Source: CADEFX01 sp046154585 (GTDB lineage: Bacteria; Pseudomonadota; Alphaproteobacteria; Rhizobiales; Hyphomicrobiaceae). From it: 64,000 bases of DNA. The position numbers were made by a program, and so were the translations under genes. The stretch is from positions 1-64,000 of the forward strand of contig JBJXDX010000153.1 of assembly GCA_046154585.1 (NCBI GenBank), read 5' to 3'. The notes under the pieces were generated by a model that saw nothing but the letters and a program-made list of their open reading frames with translations, did not search any database and was not told the origin of the DNA. Numbering within the stretch: the stretch's first letter is position 1; the number at the start of each line of letters is the position of its first letter. Of the stretch, positions 8,854 to 17,896 are shown one piece after another.

Positions 8854-9906
8854 TCAACCGCACGCCACTGAGTAGACGTCTTTGACCTGTCCCGGCAACG
8901 GCATCGAGCCCCAAGTTTCTCCACCATCCTGCGTGCCGAACACCTCGCCCTCATAACGCGCACCGATATAGACTTGGTTGGGGTCAGTGTGATGCAGGCC
9001 GACCGACATGATGGTGCCGTGCACCTGCACCTTGTCGAAACGCTTCCACGTCTTGCCGGTGTCCCGGCTGCGATAGATGCCGCCGTCCTTGCTGGCGGCG
9101 GCAACGCTCAAGGCCGCGTACATGGTCTTGGGGTCCTGGGGAGCGACCTTCACATCGCGGCCGTATGTGACGGGCGAGAACCGCTTCATGTCCATGTCCT
9201 GCCAGCTACTGCCTTGATCTGCACTGCGGAACAGGCCCATGCGGCAGGCGAGGACAACGGCATCGGGGTCCGCCGGGCTGATGGTGATCGCATGTCCGTC
9301 CAGCATGCCCTCCGCGAACGTGTCCGTGACGATCTTGCTCTTGAGATGCGGCAATTCGGATAGCCGGATCAGATCGGCACTGCAGTCCGACCAGGTCTCG
9401 CCGCTATCCGTCGTGCGGATGACGCCGTTCACCTCGAGCGCAGCGTAGATCTCGCCCAGCCGTGACGGGTGCTGCGCCATGCGCATCACACGCACGGCGA
9501 AAGGCGCCGTGGCGCGATCCTTGATGCCGGGATTGGGCAGGCGCCGCCAGCTCTCGCCGGAGTCGTCGCTGCGATACACATCGACCGGCGAGGCGCCGGC
9601 AAAGATGCGCTTGGGATCGCGGGAGTCGACGAGGAACGACCAGACCTGTTTGCCGGTATCGGCAAATTTCGTGCGTTTGAACGTGGCCCCGCGATCGGTG
9701 CTGCGCCACGCGCCGTCGGCCGTGCCAGCGAGAACGATGTCCGGGTTCGTTGGATGCACGGCGACCGTGAAGGTCTCGAGATCGGGCAGGACGTGGCTCC
9801 ATTGCCCGCCGTTGGCCGGCCGGCGGAACACGCCGACGCTGCCGGTGGCTTCAGGGCGCCCAACGTATCCGGCGACGCCAACAAACACGTGTGACTGAGC
9901 TGCCAT
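8854..9906 (-). CDS. Asp-box (BNR) repeat beta-propeller protein, cytoplasmic
   Basis: A 350-residue protein with six clear Asp-box motifs of the sialidase/Vps10 type: STDRGATF, SDDSGESW, TTDSGETW, SADQGSSW, SRDTGKTW and TQDGGETW, spaced about 45-60 residues apart. This predicts a multi-bladed beta-propeller. I see no sialidase catalytic motif (no RIP/FRIP) and no signal peptide, so it is probably cytoplasmic. The ATG at 9906 has GGAGG eight bases upstream; an ATG 16 codons earlier lacks one. It is the last gene of the ferric/polyamine-type importer operon, after the quinone-oxidoreductase-like gene (126-bp gap). The role is unknown: ligand sequestration or an unrecognised hydrolase are possibilities. 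Confidence 0.85.
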   Translation of the reverse strand: MAAQSHVFVGVAGYVGRPEATGSVGVFRRPANGGQWSHVLPDLETFTVAVHPTNPDIVLAGTADGAWRSTDRGATFKRTKFADTGKQVWSFLVDSRDPKRIFAGASPVDVYRSDDSGESWRRLPNPGIKDRATAPFAVRVMRMAQHPSRLGEIYAALEVNGVIRTTDSGETWSDCSADLIRLSELPHLKSKIVTDTFAEGMLDGHAITISPADPDAVVLACRMGLFRSADQGSSWQDMDMKRFSPVTYGRDVKVAPQDPKTMYAALSVAAASKDGGIYRSRDTGKTWKRFDKVQVHGTIMSVGLHHTDPNQVYIGARYEGEVFGTQDGGETWGSMPLPGQVKDVYSVACG

Positions 9907-10032
9907 GGGACGATCCTCCAGCTTGGTGTTTTGCCCGAGCGTATGGCATCCCACCGCGCTACGCCAGCAGATGCATCACGGTTCCTGCCGCGCGCCCTGG
10001 CTCTGGATACGTGGCGGCGCCGGATGGTGCGA

Positions 10033-11025
10033 TCAACTCGCCTCCAGCAGCACCTTGCCGATGGTCGCACGCGACTCCAGCAGGCGGTGCGACTCGGCCG
10101 CCTCCGCAAGCGGAAGCACGCTGTTGACCGCGACCTTCAGCGATCCGTCCTTCAGGCCGCCGAACAGGTCATCGACGCGCTTGGCGATCTCCTCCCTCGT
10201 GCGGGTGTGATGGTTGAGACGTGGCCGCGTGAAGAAGATCGAGCCTGCCGCCGCCAGGTCCATCGGAGCGACGGTCTCCACCAGGCCCGTGGTATTGCCG
10301 TACAGCACGCACAGCCCGCGCACGCGGGTGGCCTTGATGCTGTCGTCGAGCGTGGCCTTGCCGAGCGCATCGTAAGCGACATCCACGCCCTTGCCGTCGC
10401 CCCAGGTCTTGACCTCCTGCAGGAACGGCGTATCGCGATAGAGGATGATCTTGTCGGCGCCCAGGGATTGCACGAAGTCGGCCTTCTCCTTCGAGCCGAC
10501 GGTCGCGACGACCGATGCGCCCGCCTTCTTGGCGAACTGCACCAGGAGATGGCCGACGCCGCCGGCGGCCGCATGCACCAGACACGACATGCCCGGCTTC
10601 AGTTTGCCGGTGTCGTGCGCTAGGTAGTGCGCGGTCAAACCCAGCGAATAGACAGCAACCGCATCGCGCAGCGCCAGACCGGCAGGCACTTTCATGACGC
10701 GCCAGCCGGGGACGGACGCGTACTCAGCGTAGCTGCCGAGCGTCTCGGCGTAGACGACCGTATCGCCGACCGCCACATGCGTGACACCGGGGCCGACCGC
10801 GGCAACGGTTCCGCCCGCTTCGCCGCCGATCGGCAGCGGTTGATCCGTCGCCAGCAGTGGCTTGCCGCCCCGGTATGTGCCTTCGCGCTGGTAGACATCA
10901 CCAAAGGTGATGCCCGCATACTTGATCTTGACGAGAACTTCGCCGACCGCCTGTGTCGGCTGCGGCACCTCTCGCAATGTCAGAACCTCTGGGCCGCCGA
11001 GACGCGGTACGACAATGGCTCGCAT
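10033..11025 (-). CDS. Zinc-less MDR oxidoreductase, NADPH:quinone reductase family
   Basis: A 330-residue medium-chain dehydrogenase/reductase of the quinone oxidoreductase (Qor) branch. The GroES-like domain occupies the N-terminal 110 residues (IGGEAGGTVAAVGPGV). The cofactor-binding motif HAAAGGVGHLLVQFAKKAGA lies near 150-170. The conserved cysteines of zinc alcohol dehydrogenases are missing, as expected for this branch. AGGAG precedes the ATG. It follows the importer ATPase gene by 29 bp and probably belongs to the same operon, reducing a quinone or enone derived from the imported compound. The family is certain; the substrate is unknown. Confidence 0.93.
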   Translation of the reverse strand: MRAIVVPRLGGPEVLTLREVPQPTQAVGEVLVKIKYAGITFGDVYQREGTYRGGKPLLATDQPLPIGGEAGGTVAAVGPGVTHVAVGDTVVYAETLGSYAEYASVPGWRVMKVPAGLALRDAVAVYSLGLTAHYLAHDTGKLKPGMSCLVHAAAGGVGHLLVQFAKKAGASVVATVGSKEKADFVQSLGADKIILYRDTPFLQEVKTWGDGKGVDVAYDALGKATLDDSIKATRVRGLCVLYGNTTGLVETVAPMDLAAAGSIFFTRPRLNHHTRTREEIAKRVDDLFGGLKDGSLKVAVNSVLPLAEAAESHRLLESRATIGKVLLEAS

Positions 11026-11054
11026 GGATACACTCCTGCTGATTTGCTGTTGGC

Positions 11055-12149
11055 TCAGATTGAGGGTTTTTCCTCGTCGTCGGCAATGACGGACAGGTGT
11101 TCGGGATCGATCTCAAGCGACACGGCCTCGCCCACGCGGCAATCGAAATTAGGTTCAGTACTGACAACCAGCGCCGTGCGGTCGGTGAGCTTGATCGTGT
11201 AGTCCCAATGATCGCCGAAGTAGGCGCGGTCGGCGACCTCCCCCGGGACGATCAGAACCTGCGGACGGATCGAATGGCTGGCCGACGGCATCAGCCGGAT
11301 GCTGTGCGGCCGGATCGAGATCACGACGGATGCCTTGTCGCGAAGCTTTGCCGGCAGCCTGTCAGCCCCAACGATGAAAGCTCCGAAATCGAATCCTGAT
11401 CCCGAGCGGCGGCCGGACAGGAAGTTCGTGCGGCCGATGAAGCTGGCGACGAACCGTGTGGCCGGCGCCCGGTAGATCTGGCGCGGTGTATCGACCTGCT
11501 CGATGCGGCCACCACGCATGACGACGATGCGGTCCGACGCCACCATGGCCTCGGCCTGATCGTGCGTGACGTACACCGTCGTGATCTTGAACTCCTCGTG
11601 CATGCGTCGAATCTCGAGCCGCATCTCCTCACGCAGGTTGGCGTCGAGGTTCGACAGGGGCTCGTCGAGCAAAAGCACCTCGGGCTGCACCACAACGGCG
11701 CGGGCAAGCGCCACCCGTTGCTGCTGGCCGCCGCTCAGCTCGGCGGGATAACGATCCGCCTGCGCACCGAGCTGCACCACGTCGAGCATCGCGATGACAC
11801 GCTTTCGCGTCTCCTCTGCGGACGTTCGGCGCAACTCCAGTCCGAATGCCACGTTCTGGAACACCGTCATGTTGGGCCAGATGGCGTAGCTCTGGAAGAT
11901 CATCGACATGCCGCGCTGCTCGGGTGGCAGCACGGCTTGCGGAGAGGAAATGACTTTGCCGTTGAGCTCGATGGTCCCGCGCGTGGGCGGCACGAAACCG
12001 GCGATCATGCGCAGCATGGTCGTCTTGCCGCAGCCCGAAGGCCCCAGCAGGGATACGAACTCGCCGGCCGCGATATCGAGGGAGAAATCGCGAACAGCCC
12101 TGAACCTGCCGTAGTCGCAGCCGACGTCGATGATCTTGAGCTTCGTCAC
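11055..12149 (-). CDS. ABC transporter ATP-binding protein, ferric iron/spermidine type (FbpC/PotA-like)
   Basis: A 364-residue ATPase. Walker A GPSGCGKTT at residues 36-44, signature LSGGQQQR, Walker B LLLDEPLSNLD and switch YVTHDQAEAM are all intact. The C-terminal third is a TOBE-type domain, as in FbpC, PotA and phosphonate-type importers. The start is a GTG with GGAGAG eight bases upstream, three bases after the permease stop. It would drive the fused permease encoded upstream. Substrate could be iron(III), a polyamine or a small organic acid: this family covers all of them. Confidence 0.94.
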   Translation of the reverse strand: MTKLKIIDVGCDYGRFRAVRDFSLDIAAGEFVSLLGPSGCGKTTMLRMIAGFVPPTRGTIELNGKVISSPQAVLPPEQRGMSMIFQSYAIWPNMTVFQNVAFGLELRRTSAEETRKRVIAMLDVVQLGAQADRYPAELSGGQQQRVALARAVVVQPEVLLLDEPLSNLDANLREEMRLEIRRMHEEFKITTVYVTHDQAEAMVASDRIVVMRGGRIEQVDTPRQIYRAPATRFVASFIGRTNFLSGRRSGSGFDFGAFIVGADRLPAKLRDKASVVISIRPHSIRLMPSASHSIRPQVLIVPGEVADRAYFGDHWDYTIKLTDRTALVVSTEPNFDCRVGEAVSLEIDPEHLSVIADDEEKPSI

Positions 12150-12152
12150 CGG

Positions 12153-13865
12153 CTAGCTCTCCCGCCGCAGCATGAAATCGCGGCCAATCACGAGCTGTCC
12201 GATTGTCACGAACGCCAGCACGGTGACGAGCAGGATGACGCCGAGTGCCGACAAGTATTCGAAACGCCCGCCCTCCGACAGATCAAAGAACAGCACCGAC
12301 ATGGTCCGCGTATCCGGGCCGTAGAGAAACAGTGCCGAGCTGACCTCGCGCGACGAGATGATGAACACGAGCAACCAGGCGCCCATCAGGCTGCGCTTGA
12401 GCAAGGGGATGAGCACGCGACGCAAGGCGACGAAACGGTTGCCGCCGAGGATCCGTACGGCATCCTCCATCTCCGGGTTGACGCCAGCGATGGCTGCATT
12501 GGCGCTGGAATAAGCGACCGGCAGGAAACGCGTGGTGAAGGCCAGGATGAGGATAACCGCCGTTCCGGCCAGCGCTGCAGGCGGCGGCGCGTAGGCGGCG
12601 TAAAAGCCGATGGCCATGACGATGCCGGGTACCACGATCGGCGTCATGGCAATCAGCCCCAGGGCGGCGCTGAAGCGCATCAATCGGCGGCTGACTATGT
12701 ACGCGACCGCCAACGCCAGGCCCACGGCCAGCGTGGCCGAAGCCGACGAATAGACGAATGTGTTGAGGATCGATTTGGTGGCGTGCGCATGCTGGACGAA
12801 GAGGTAGCGGAAATTGTCGAGCGTGAGGTTATCCAGCCCGAATCCCCGTGCCCATGCCTTGGCCGTGGCGGCCTGCAGCAGCACCAGATAGGGCAGCACC
12901 ACCGCCAGCGTCAGGATGAACAGGCTGTAGCCGAGAAACGCCCAACGCCAGCGCCCGAGCCGCATAGGCAGGCGTTCCGCGCCTTTGCCGGTCAGCGTGA
13001 CATAGCCGCGCCGGCCGAGGATGGCCTTCTGGAGCAGGAACAGCGCTACCGTCACCAGCAGCAGCGGGATGGAATAAGCCGCCGCCACCTCGAGCTGCAG
13101 GGGATAGCCGAAGAACTCCCACAGTTGCAGCGGCACGAGATTGATGCGCGCCGGCAGCGCGATCATGATCGTCGAGCTGATGATCGAGATCGCCTCCAGG
13201 AAGATGATAATTCCGGCGGCAAGGATCGCCGGCAGCACCAGCGGCAGCGTCACGCGCCGCGTCAGCGTTATCCGGCTGGCGCCGAGGATGTTGGCCGCAT
13301 CCTCCATCTCGCTCGAGACCATCTCGAGAGCGCTGGACGTAAAGACGACTGCATACGGAAACGAGTACAGCGCGATGATGAACACCAGCCCCGGGAACGA
13401 GTAGATATTGAGGAAACCAGCGTCCGTACCGAAGAGACCGTTGAAGGCCCGATTGAGCCAGCCTGCATTGGGCCCCGCGAGCAGGATCCAGCTCATGGCG
13501 CCGAGAAACGGCGGCGTGGCGAACGTCGCCAGCACGAGAACACGCACCAGCCCCTTCATCGGCATGTCAGTGCGCGACAAGGCCCACGCGATCGGCACGC
13601 CGAGAGTGAGCGCCAGGATAGCAACACTCAAGCCCAGCATCAGCGAGTTGACGATGGCCCTGACATAGCGTGCGCGGCTGAAGGCATCGGCATAGTTGGT
13701 GAATGTCCAGCCGGTCGACTTGGGATCATCGAAGCTGATGGCCAGAAGCTGCAGCAGCGGATTGGCGACCAGCGCAACGAGGATCGCTGCCAAGACGAAC
13801 CAGACGAAATTGCCGGAACCAAGGAGGCTCCGGCTCCGCATTTCCACGACATGGCCTTGCGCCAT
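12153..13865 (-). CDS. ABC transporter permease, two fused membrane domains (FbpB-like)
   Basis: A 570-residue inner-membrane protein with two homologous permease halves, about six TM helices each. Both halves carry an EAA loop: GASRITLTRRVTLPLVLP near residue 210 and GGNRFVALRRVLIPLLKR near 475. The duplicated architecture and length match iron(III)-type permeases such as FbpB/SfuB. I use the ATG at 13865; a TTG directly before it is in frame. AAGGAAA lies upstream. It is second in an operon with the binding protein and ATPase. Confidence 0.94.
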   Translation of the reverse strand: MAQGHVVEMRSRSLLGSGNFVWFVLAAILVALVANPLLQLLAISFDDPKSTGWTFTNYADAFSRARYVRAIVNSLMLGLSVAILALTLGVPIAWALSRTDMPMKGLVRVLVLATFATPPFLGAMSWILLAGPNAGWLNRAFNGLFGTDAGFLNIYSFPGLVFIIALYSFPYAVVFTSSALEMVSSEMEDAANILGASRITLTRRVTLPLVLPAILAAGIIIFLEAISIISSTIMIALPARINLVPLQLWEFFGYPLQLEVAAAYSIPLLLVTVALFLLQKAILGRRGYVTLTGKGAERLPMRLGRWRWAFLGYSLFILTLAVVLPYLVLLQAATAKAWARGFGLDNLTLDNFRYLFVQHAHATKSILNTFVYSSASATLAVGLALAVAYIVSRRLMRFSAALGLIAMTPIVVPGIVMAIGFYAAYAPPPAALAGTAVILILAFTTRFLPVAYSSANAAIAGVNPEMEDAVRILGGNRFVALRRVLIPLLKRSLMGAWLLVFIISSREVSSALFLYGPDTRTMSVLFFDLSEGGRFEYLSALGVILLVTVLAFVTIGQLVIGRDFMLRRES

Positions 13866-13945
13866 CAATCATTTCCTTGCGTCGCCGCGTGCCGGTCAAA
13901 AGCGCAAATGCCCGAGCAGCTGCGAACGGGGTGTGCTGCTGACCA

Positions 13946-15055
13946 CTAACCGCCGAAAATCTCGCGCCATTGCTCTGTGGATGTCTTCAGCAGGTCCGCA
14001 TAGTCGGCAGACGGCAGCAACGGCACGACCACGATGTCGCTGAGGCGCTTGCCGCCCACGAGCGTGCGCTCGACGCCGCCACGCACCGAATCGTAGTTGT
14101 TGTTGACCAGGATGTCCGCGTGCTCCGGCCCCAGCAGGAATTCGGTGAAGAGCTTGGCCATATTGGGTTGCGGCGCATTCTTCATGATGGCCGTAAATCC
14201 CATGATGAAGAGTGAGCCGTCGGTCGGATAGACCACGGCAATCGGATTGCCCTTCTCGATGTTGGGCGCGGCAACGCCGTCCGGCATCGGTGCGATCAGG
14301 CGCTCGCCCGAATTGAGCGACGTGATGGAATCGAAGGTCGAGCGTTGTACCAGCGGGTCGTTAGCGCGAACGGCCTTGAAGTAGTCCCAGCCCTTCTCCT
14401 TCGACAGCCATGCCACGAGGGCCGCATCGAAGCCGCTGAAGCCCGGGTGGCCGACCGCCAGCTTACCCTTCCATTTCGGGTCCGCCAGATCACCCCACGT
14501 CTTGGGCGCATCGGCTGCGCTCACGAGCTTGTTGTTGTATCCCATCGCCATCAGGCCGCCGGCGAAGGGATAGACGTAACCTTCGACGACAGCCGGCTTG
14601 GCCGATCCGATGATCTTGGCAGCGCTTGGCGGCACATAGCCGGCCAGATGCTTGTCGCGCATCAGCAGCCCATAGTGATCGCCAATGCCGCTCATCGACA
14701 GCACGCCAGCGACAGTGTTGTTCGCGCGCAGGTCCTGGTTCATGCGCTGGAATATGCCACCGGTCGTCGCCCGCACGGCCTTGACGATCAGACCCGGATA
14801 TTTCTTGCCGAAGGCCTCAGCCGTCTTGTCGGCCATGTCTTGCCCATAGAAGCTGACGTACCACGTCATCGGCCCTTCCTGGCGCGCCGCCTTCTCGATG
14901 GCGGCGAGGTCCTCCTGAGCGTGGACGGGCGTGGACGCCATCATTGTCACTGTGAGGGCTGCCACGACGCAAAGCGACGAGACGCCGGCTTTCAGCGACC
15001 TCTGCGCTCGCGTCGGGCGGCAATGGCCTACTGTCGTGCCGCTTCCTGTGATCAT
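13946..15055 (-). CDS. ABC transporter substrate-binding protein, ferric/putrescine-like type
   Basis: A 369-residue periplasmic binding protein with a long N-terminal signal (basic start, hydrophobic core VVAALTVTMMAS, cleavage near VHAQ). The mature part begins EDLAAIEKAARQEG and contains the QRMNQDLRANNTVAGVL and WGDLADPKWKGKLAVGHP segments of the FbpA/AfuA-like group. The tyrosines that bind ferric iron in FbpA are not obvious, so an organic anion is as likely as iron. I chose the ATG at 15055 with GAGGAGGGA upstream; a GTG six codons earlier would overlap that site. It is the first gene of the operon and diverges from an AraC regulator. Confidence 0.92.
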   Translation of the reverse strand: MITGSGTTVGHCRPTRAQRSLKAGVSSLCVVAALTVTMMASTPVHAQEDLAAIEKAARQEGPMTWYVSFYGQDMADKTAEAFGKKYPGLIVKAVRATTGGIFQRMNQDLRANNTVAGVLSMSGIGDHYGLLMRDKHLAGYVPPSAAKIIGSAKPAVVEGYVYPFAGGLMAMGYNNKLVSAADAPKTWGDLADPKWKGKLAVGHPGFSGFDAALVAWLSKEKGWDYFKAVRANDPLVQRSTFDSITSLNSGERLIAPMPDGVAAPNIEKGNPIAVVYPTDGSLFIMGFTAIMKNAPQPNMAKLFTEFLLGPEHADILVNNNYDSVRGGVERTLVGGKRLSDIVVVPLLPSADYADLLKTSTEQWREIFGG

Positions 15056-15297
15056 GGCGCCGTCCCTCCTCACGCGTTCATGCTTGTGTAGTCAGCGCGA
15101 GGCTATCCCCGGCTGGCATATGATCAAAAGCTATGCGCTGACGGCAGACAAGGTCTTGTACGATCTTGCTCAAGAAGCCCTGGCCACAACGGCTGGACGC
15201 CCACCCGCGAACGCCGTTGGTGCTGTGCAGCATGCGGCGGCTGGGCTAACCTTGCGGCAAGGCCCCACAGTCGGGCCACGGGGAGCGAAACATAGAG

Positions 15298-16125
15298 ATG
15301 ACAACGATCCAGGAGGCGAGAAGGGGCCGCGACGGGCGCAAAGCGCGCCATTTCCAACGACACGTCGGCGGATTGAGCGTCTACTACCACGCGAGCATCG
15401 AACGCCAAGAGCTTGGCAAACATGCCCACGAGCAAGTTCAGATCTCCATCCCGCTCTACAAGAACAAGGCTTCCGGCGGCATCGTCAGCGGCCACGTCGA
15501 CATCATCCCGGGCTTCGAAGAACACGCCATGGACTGGGGCGGCGCGCGCGAGGTCGTCGTCATTCATTTCGGCTCGTCCTTCCTCACCCCCGCCATCGAA
15601 GCGCCGAACGCTATCGCCGAGCGTCACGGACGGCGCACGAAGTCCGATCCGTTTGTATCCGAGGTCGGTCTCACGCTGCGCCGAGAGCTGCTGCGTCACG
15701 ATACCATCGATGAGTTCCTTCTGGCTTCGCTTGGCACCATCCTCGCCGGGTACCTCTTCAAGACCGACGAGCTTTGGAGCGAGGACGAGACGCGGCCGGC
15801 GTCCCACCTGACCTACGAGCAATCCCGGCGCGCGATTGAGATGATGAACGCCAACCAGGGCGCGCGCGTCTCGCTGCTCGACATCTCGTCCGAGCTCGGC
15901 CTGAGCCAGTGGCACTTCTCACGCCAGTTCCGAAAGACAACGGGGCAGTCACCGTATCAATTCCTGCTCCGTTCCCGGGTCGACCGGGCGCGCCGGCTGC
16001 TCGAGCACGGCTGCGGTATCTCCGAGGCTGCGGCCATCACAGGATTTACCGATCAAAGCCACATGCATCGCCACTTCAAGCGCATCCTCGGCACGACGCC
16101 CGGCCGTTGGCGCAGGAGCAGATGA
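15298..16125 (+). CDS. AraC-family transcriptional regulator
   Basis: A 275-residue regulator. The N-terminal part (to about 165) is a cupin-like sensing domain (HAHEQVQISIPLY, then VDIIPGFEEHAMDW). The C-terminal 100 residues contain two helix-turn-helix units typical of AraC/XylS: VSLLDISSELGLSQWHFSRQF and GISEAAAITGFTDQSHMHRHF, ending with the TTPGRWR signature. It lies between the divergent ferric/polyamine-type operon and the co-directional TRAP operon that starts 136 bp downstream, so it could control either. A GGGGAG sequence lies about 13 bases before the ATG, rather far. Confidence 0.93.
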   Translation: MTTIQEARRGRDGRKARHFQRHVGGLSVYYHASIERQELGKHAHEQVQISIPLYKNKASGGIVSGHVDIIPGFEEHAMDWGGAREVVVIHFGSSFLTPAIEAPNAIAERHGRRTKSDPFVSEVGLTLRRELLRHDTIDEFLLASLGTILAGYLFKTDELWSEDETRPASHLTYEQSRRAIEMMNANQGARVSLLDISSELGLSQWHFSRQFRKTTGQSPYQFLLRSRVDRARRLLEHGCGISEAAAITGFTDQSHMHRHFKRILGTTPGRWRRSR

Positions 16126-16261
16126 TATGTTCCTTTCGCAGCTGCGGCAGCGATCAAGCCGACACCCTCGAATGATGACGTCACGGTCGCATTGCTGTTA
16201 ACCTGCGCTTACGGAGCCCGCACAAGACGGGCCGGTCAACAGTCTGGAGGAAACAAGAACC

Positions 16262-17248
16262 ATGGTTGGCATACCTCGGTCGCGCCCGGCTTTGGCTTTG
16301 ATCACGGCCTTAGCCCTTGTGCCCAGCGCGGCGCACGCACAAAAAACCCTGACGCTTGGCGGATCGGATGCTATCGGATCGCTCCTCGATCGACAGAACG
16401 CCCTGTTCACAAAAACCTGCAACGAGCGCACGCCAGGAAAGTTGAAAATCAACTTCATCCAGGGCGAGCAGCTCGGCAACGACCAGCAGGTCATCGAGCA
16501 GATGATGCAGGGCTCCGTGCAGATCTACGGCGACGTGCTCGACTGGTATGCGAACTGGGTGAAAGACTTTGCCATCATGGGGTGGGGCTTCACCTTCCGC
16601 GATGTCGATCACCTGCAGAAGTTCACCGAAAGCGCCGCCTACCAGAAGCTCGCCGAAGAGCTCCGGTCCAAGCAGGGCATCCGGATTCTTGCCGCGGCGG
16701 CGACGCAACCGCGCGTCATGTTCGCCAACAAGCCGATTACCAAGTTGGAGGACATCAACGGCATCAAGATGCGGGTGCCGGAGATCAAGGTTTACGTGAA
16801 GCTTTGGGAGACGCTGGGCGCGCGGCCGAGCCGCGTTGCCTGGGCCGAGGTGTTCCTCGGGCTCAAGAGCGGCGTGGTCGACGCTGCCGAGGGTCCGGTC
16901 TCGGCCGCTTTCTCCGCCAAGCTCCACGAGGCGGCAAAGCACGTGGCGCGGACCGACCACATCTACTCCTCGACGCACATCACCATGAACGAGAAGGCCT
17001 ATCAGGACCTCGGTCCCGAGCTGCAGGGCGTCGTCGCCGGCTGTGCCAAGGAAGCCGTGGCGTGGGCGCGCAAGCAGGCCGCGGAAGAGACCGAGGACGT
17101 GGTCCAGAAGATGCAGGCCGCCGGCGCCACCGTGCACAAGGTAGATGTGAACGCCATACGGGCAAAATCGGAATCAGCTGTCGCGGAGATGGAGAAGGAC
17201 GGCACCTGGTCGCCGGGCCTGTGGAAAGCGATCCAGGAGATCAGGTGA
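16262..17248 (+). CDS. TRAP transporter substrate-binding protein (DctP family)
   Basis: A 328-residue periplasmic binding protein. An N-terminal Sec signal ends at AHAQ near residue 26. The mature region carries DctP features: FIQGEQLGNDQQVIEQMMQGSVQIYG, the MFANKPITKLEDINGIKMRVPE segment with the Arg that binds a carboxylate, and AWAEVFLGLKSGVVDAAEGP. TGGAGGAAAC precedes the ATG. It is first in an operon with the small and large TRAP permeases and a dioxygenase-like gene, so the ligand is expected to be an organic acid. Confidence 0.95.
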   Translation: MVGIPRSRPALALITALALVPSAAHAQKTLTLGGSDAIGSLLDRQNALFTKTCNERTPGKLKINFIQGEQLGNDQQVIEQMMQGSVQIYGDVLDWYANWVKDFAIMGWGFTFRDVDHLQKFTESAAYQKLAEELRSKQGIRILAAAATQPRVMFANKPITKLEDINGIKMRVPEIKVYVKLWETLGARPSRVAWAEVFLGLKSGVVDAAEGPVSAAFSAKLHEAAKHVARTDHIYSSTHITMNEKAYQDLGPELQGVVAGCAKEAVAWARKQAAEETEDVVQKMQAAGATVHKVDVNAIRAKSESAVAEMEKDGTWSPGLWKAIQEIR

Positions 17249-17322
17249 GCTGTTGATATCGGCGGACGCATCCTACCGCCTCCGCCGGCCGGGACCGCCG
17301 CGTCTGACCACAGGGGAACTCC

Positions 17323-17886
17323 ATGCCATCGATGCTGGCTCCTTTCCGGCGCGCGCTTCAGGCTTTGGGTCATGTCGAGCGTGGGCTCGGCGTCGCGTGC
17401 ATCGCCATCATGGTCATTGCCATCACGACGCAGGTCTTCACGCGCTACGTGCTGAACCAGCCGATCATCTGGGTCGAGGAGCTCGCCACCTACTGCTTCA
17501 TCTGGGGGGCCTTCATCGGCGCCAGCCTCGGTCTGAAACGTGGCCGCCATGTGCGCATCGAGACCTATGTCAGCCACCTCGGCCAGCGCGGTCAGATCGC
17601 CAGCCGCATCCTGGTCAACCTGATCGTCCTTGCCGTGCTGTGGCTGCTGATGCGCGAGGTCGGCAAGGTGATCGCCATCGAGAGCCGCTCGACGTCGGTG
17701 TCCCTGCCGATCCCGATCCCGCGCGCCTGGTTCTACTCGATCCCGCTGATGGTCGCGTGCGCGTCGATGGCAGTGACCTGTGTCTATCTCATCCTGGCCG
17801 AGCTGAGCGGATTGGGCGGAAACCGCGCTTTCGATACGCAGCACGGCGTGATGGATCCCCCCGCGCAACCCGAACTTCGCGCGTGA
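17323..17886 (+). CDS. TRAP transporter small permease (DctQ family)
   Basis: A 187-residue membrane protein with four predicted TM helices. The second region contains the conserved WVEELATYCFIWGAFIGASLGL signature of DctQ subunits, followed by a basic loop (KRGRHVRIE). It forms the membrane complex with the large permease encoded 10 bp downstream. The C-terminal tail after the last helix is unusually hydrophilic and ends RA. Confidence 0.94.
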   Translation: MPSMLAPFRRALQALGHVERGLGVACIAIMVIAITTQVFTRYVLNQPIIWVEELATYCFIWGAFIGASLGLKRGRHVRIETYVSHLGQRGQIASRILVNLIVLAVLWLLMREVGKVIAIESRSTSVSLPIPIPRAWFYSIPLMVACASMAVTCVYLILAELSGLGGNRAFDTQHGVMDPPAQPELRA

Positions 17887-17896
17887 AGGCAGCCCT

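Noticed and set aside
11562..13949. Plus-strand open frame of 795 codons, the longest in the window
   Set aside because: Entirely antisense to the importer ATPase and permease; rich in His, Gln, Arg and Asp without any domain or ribosome-binding context.
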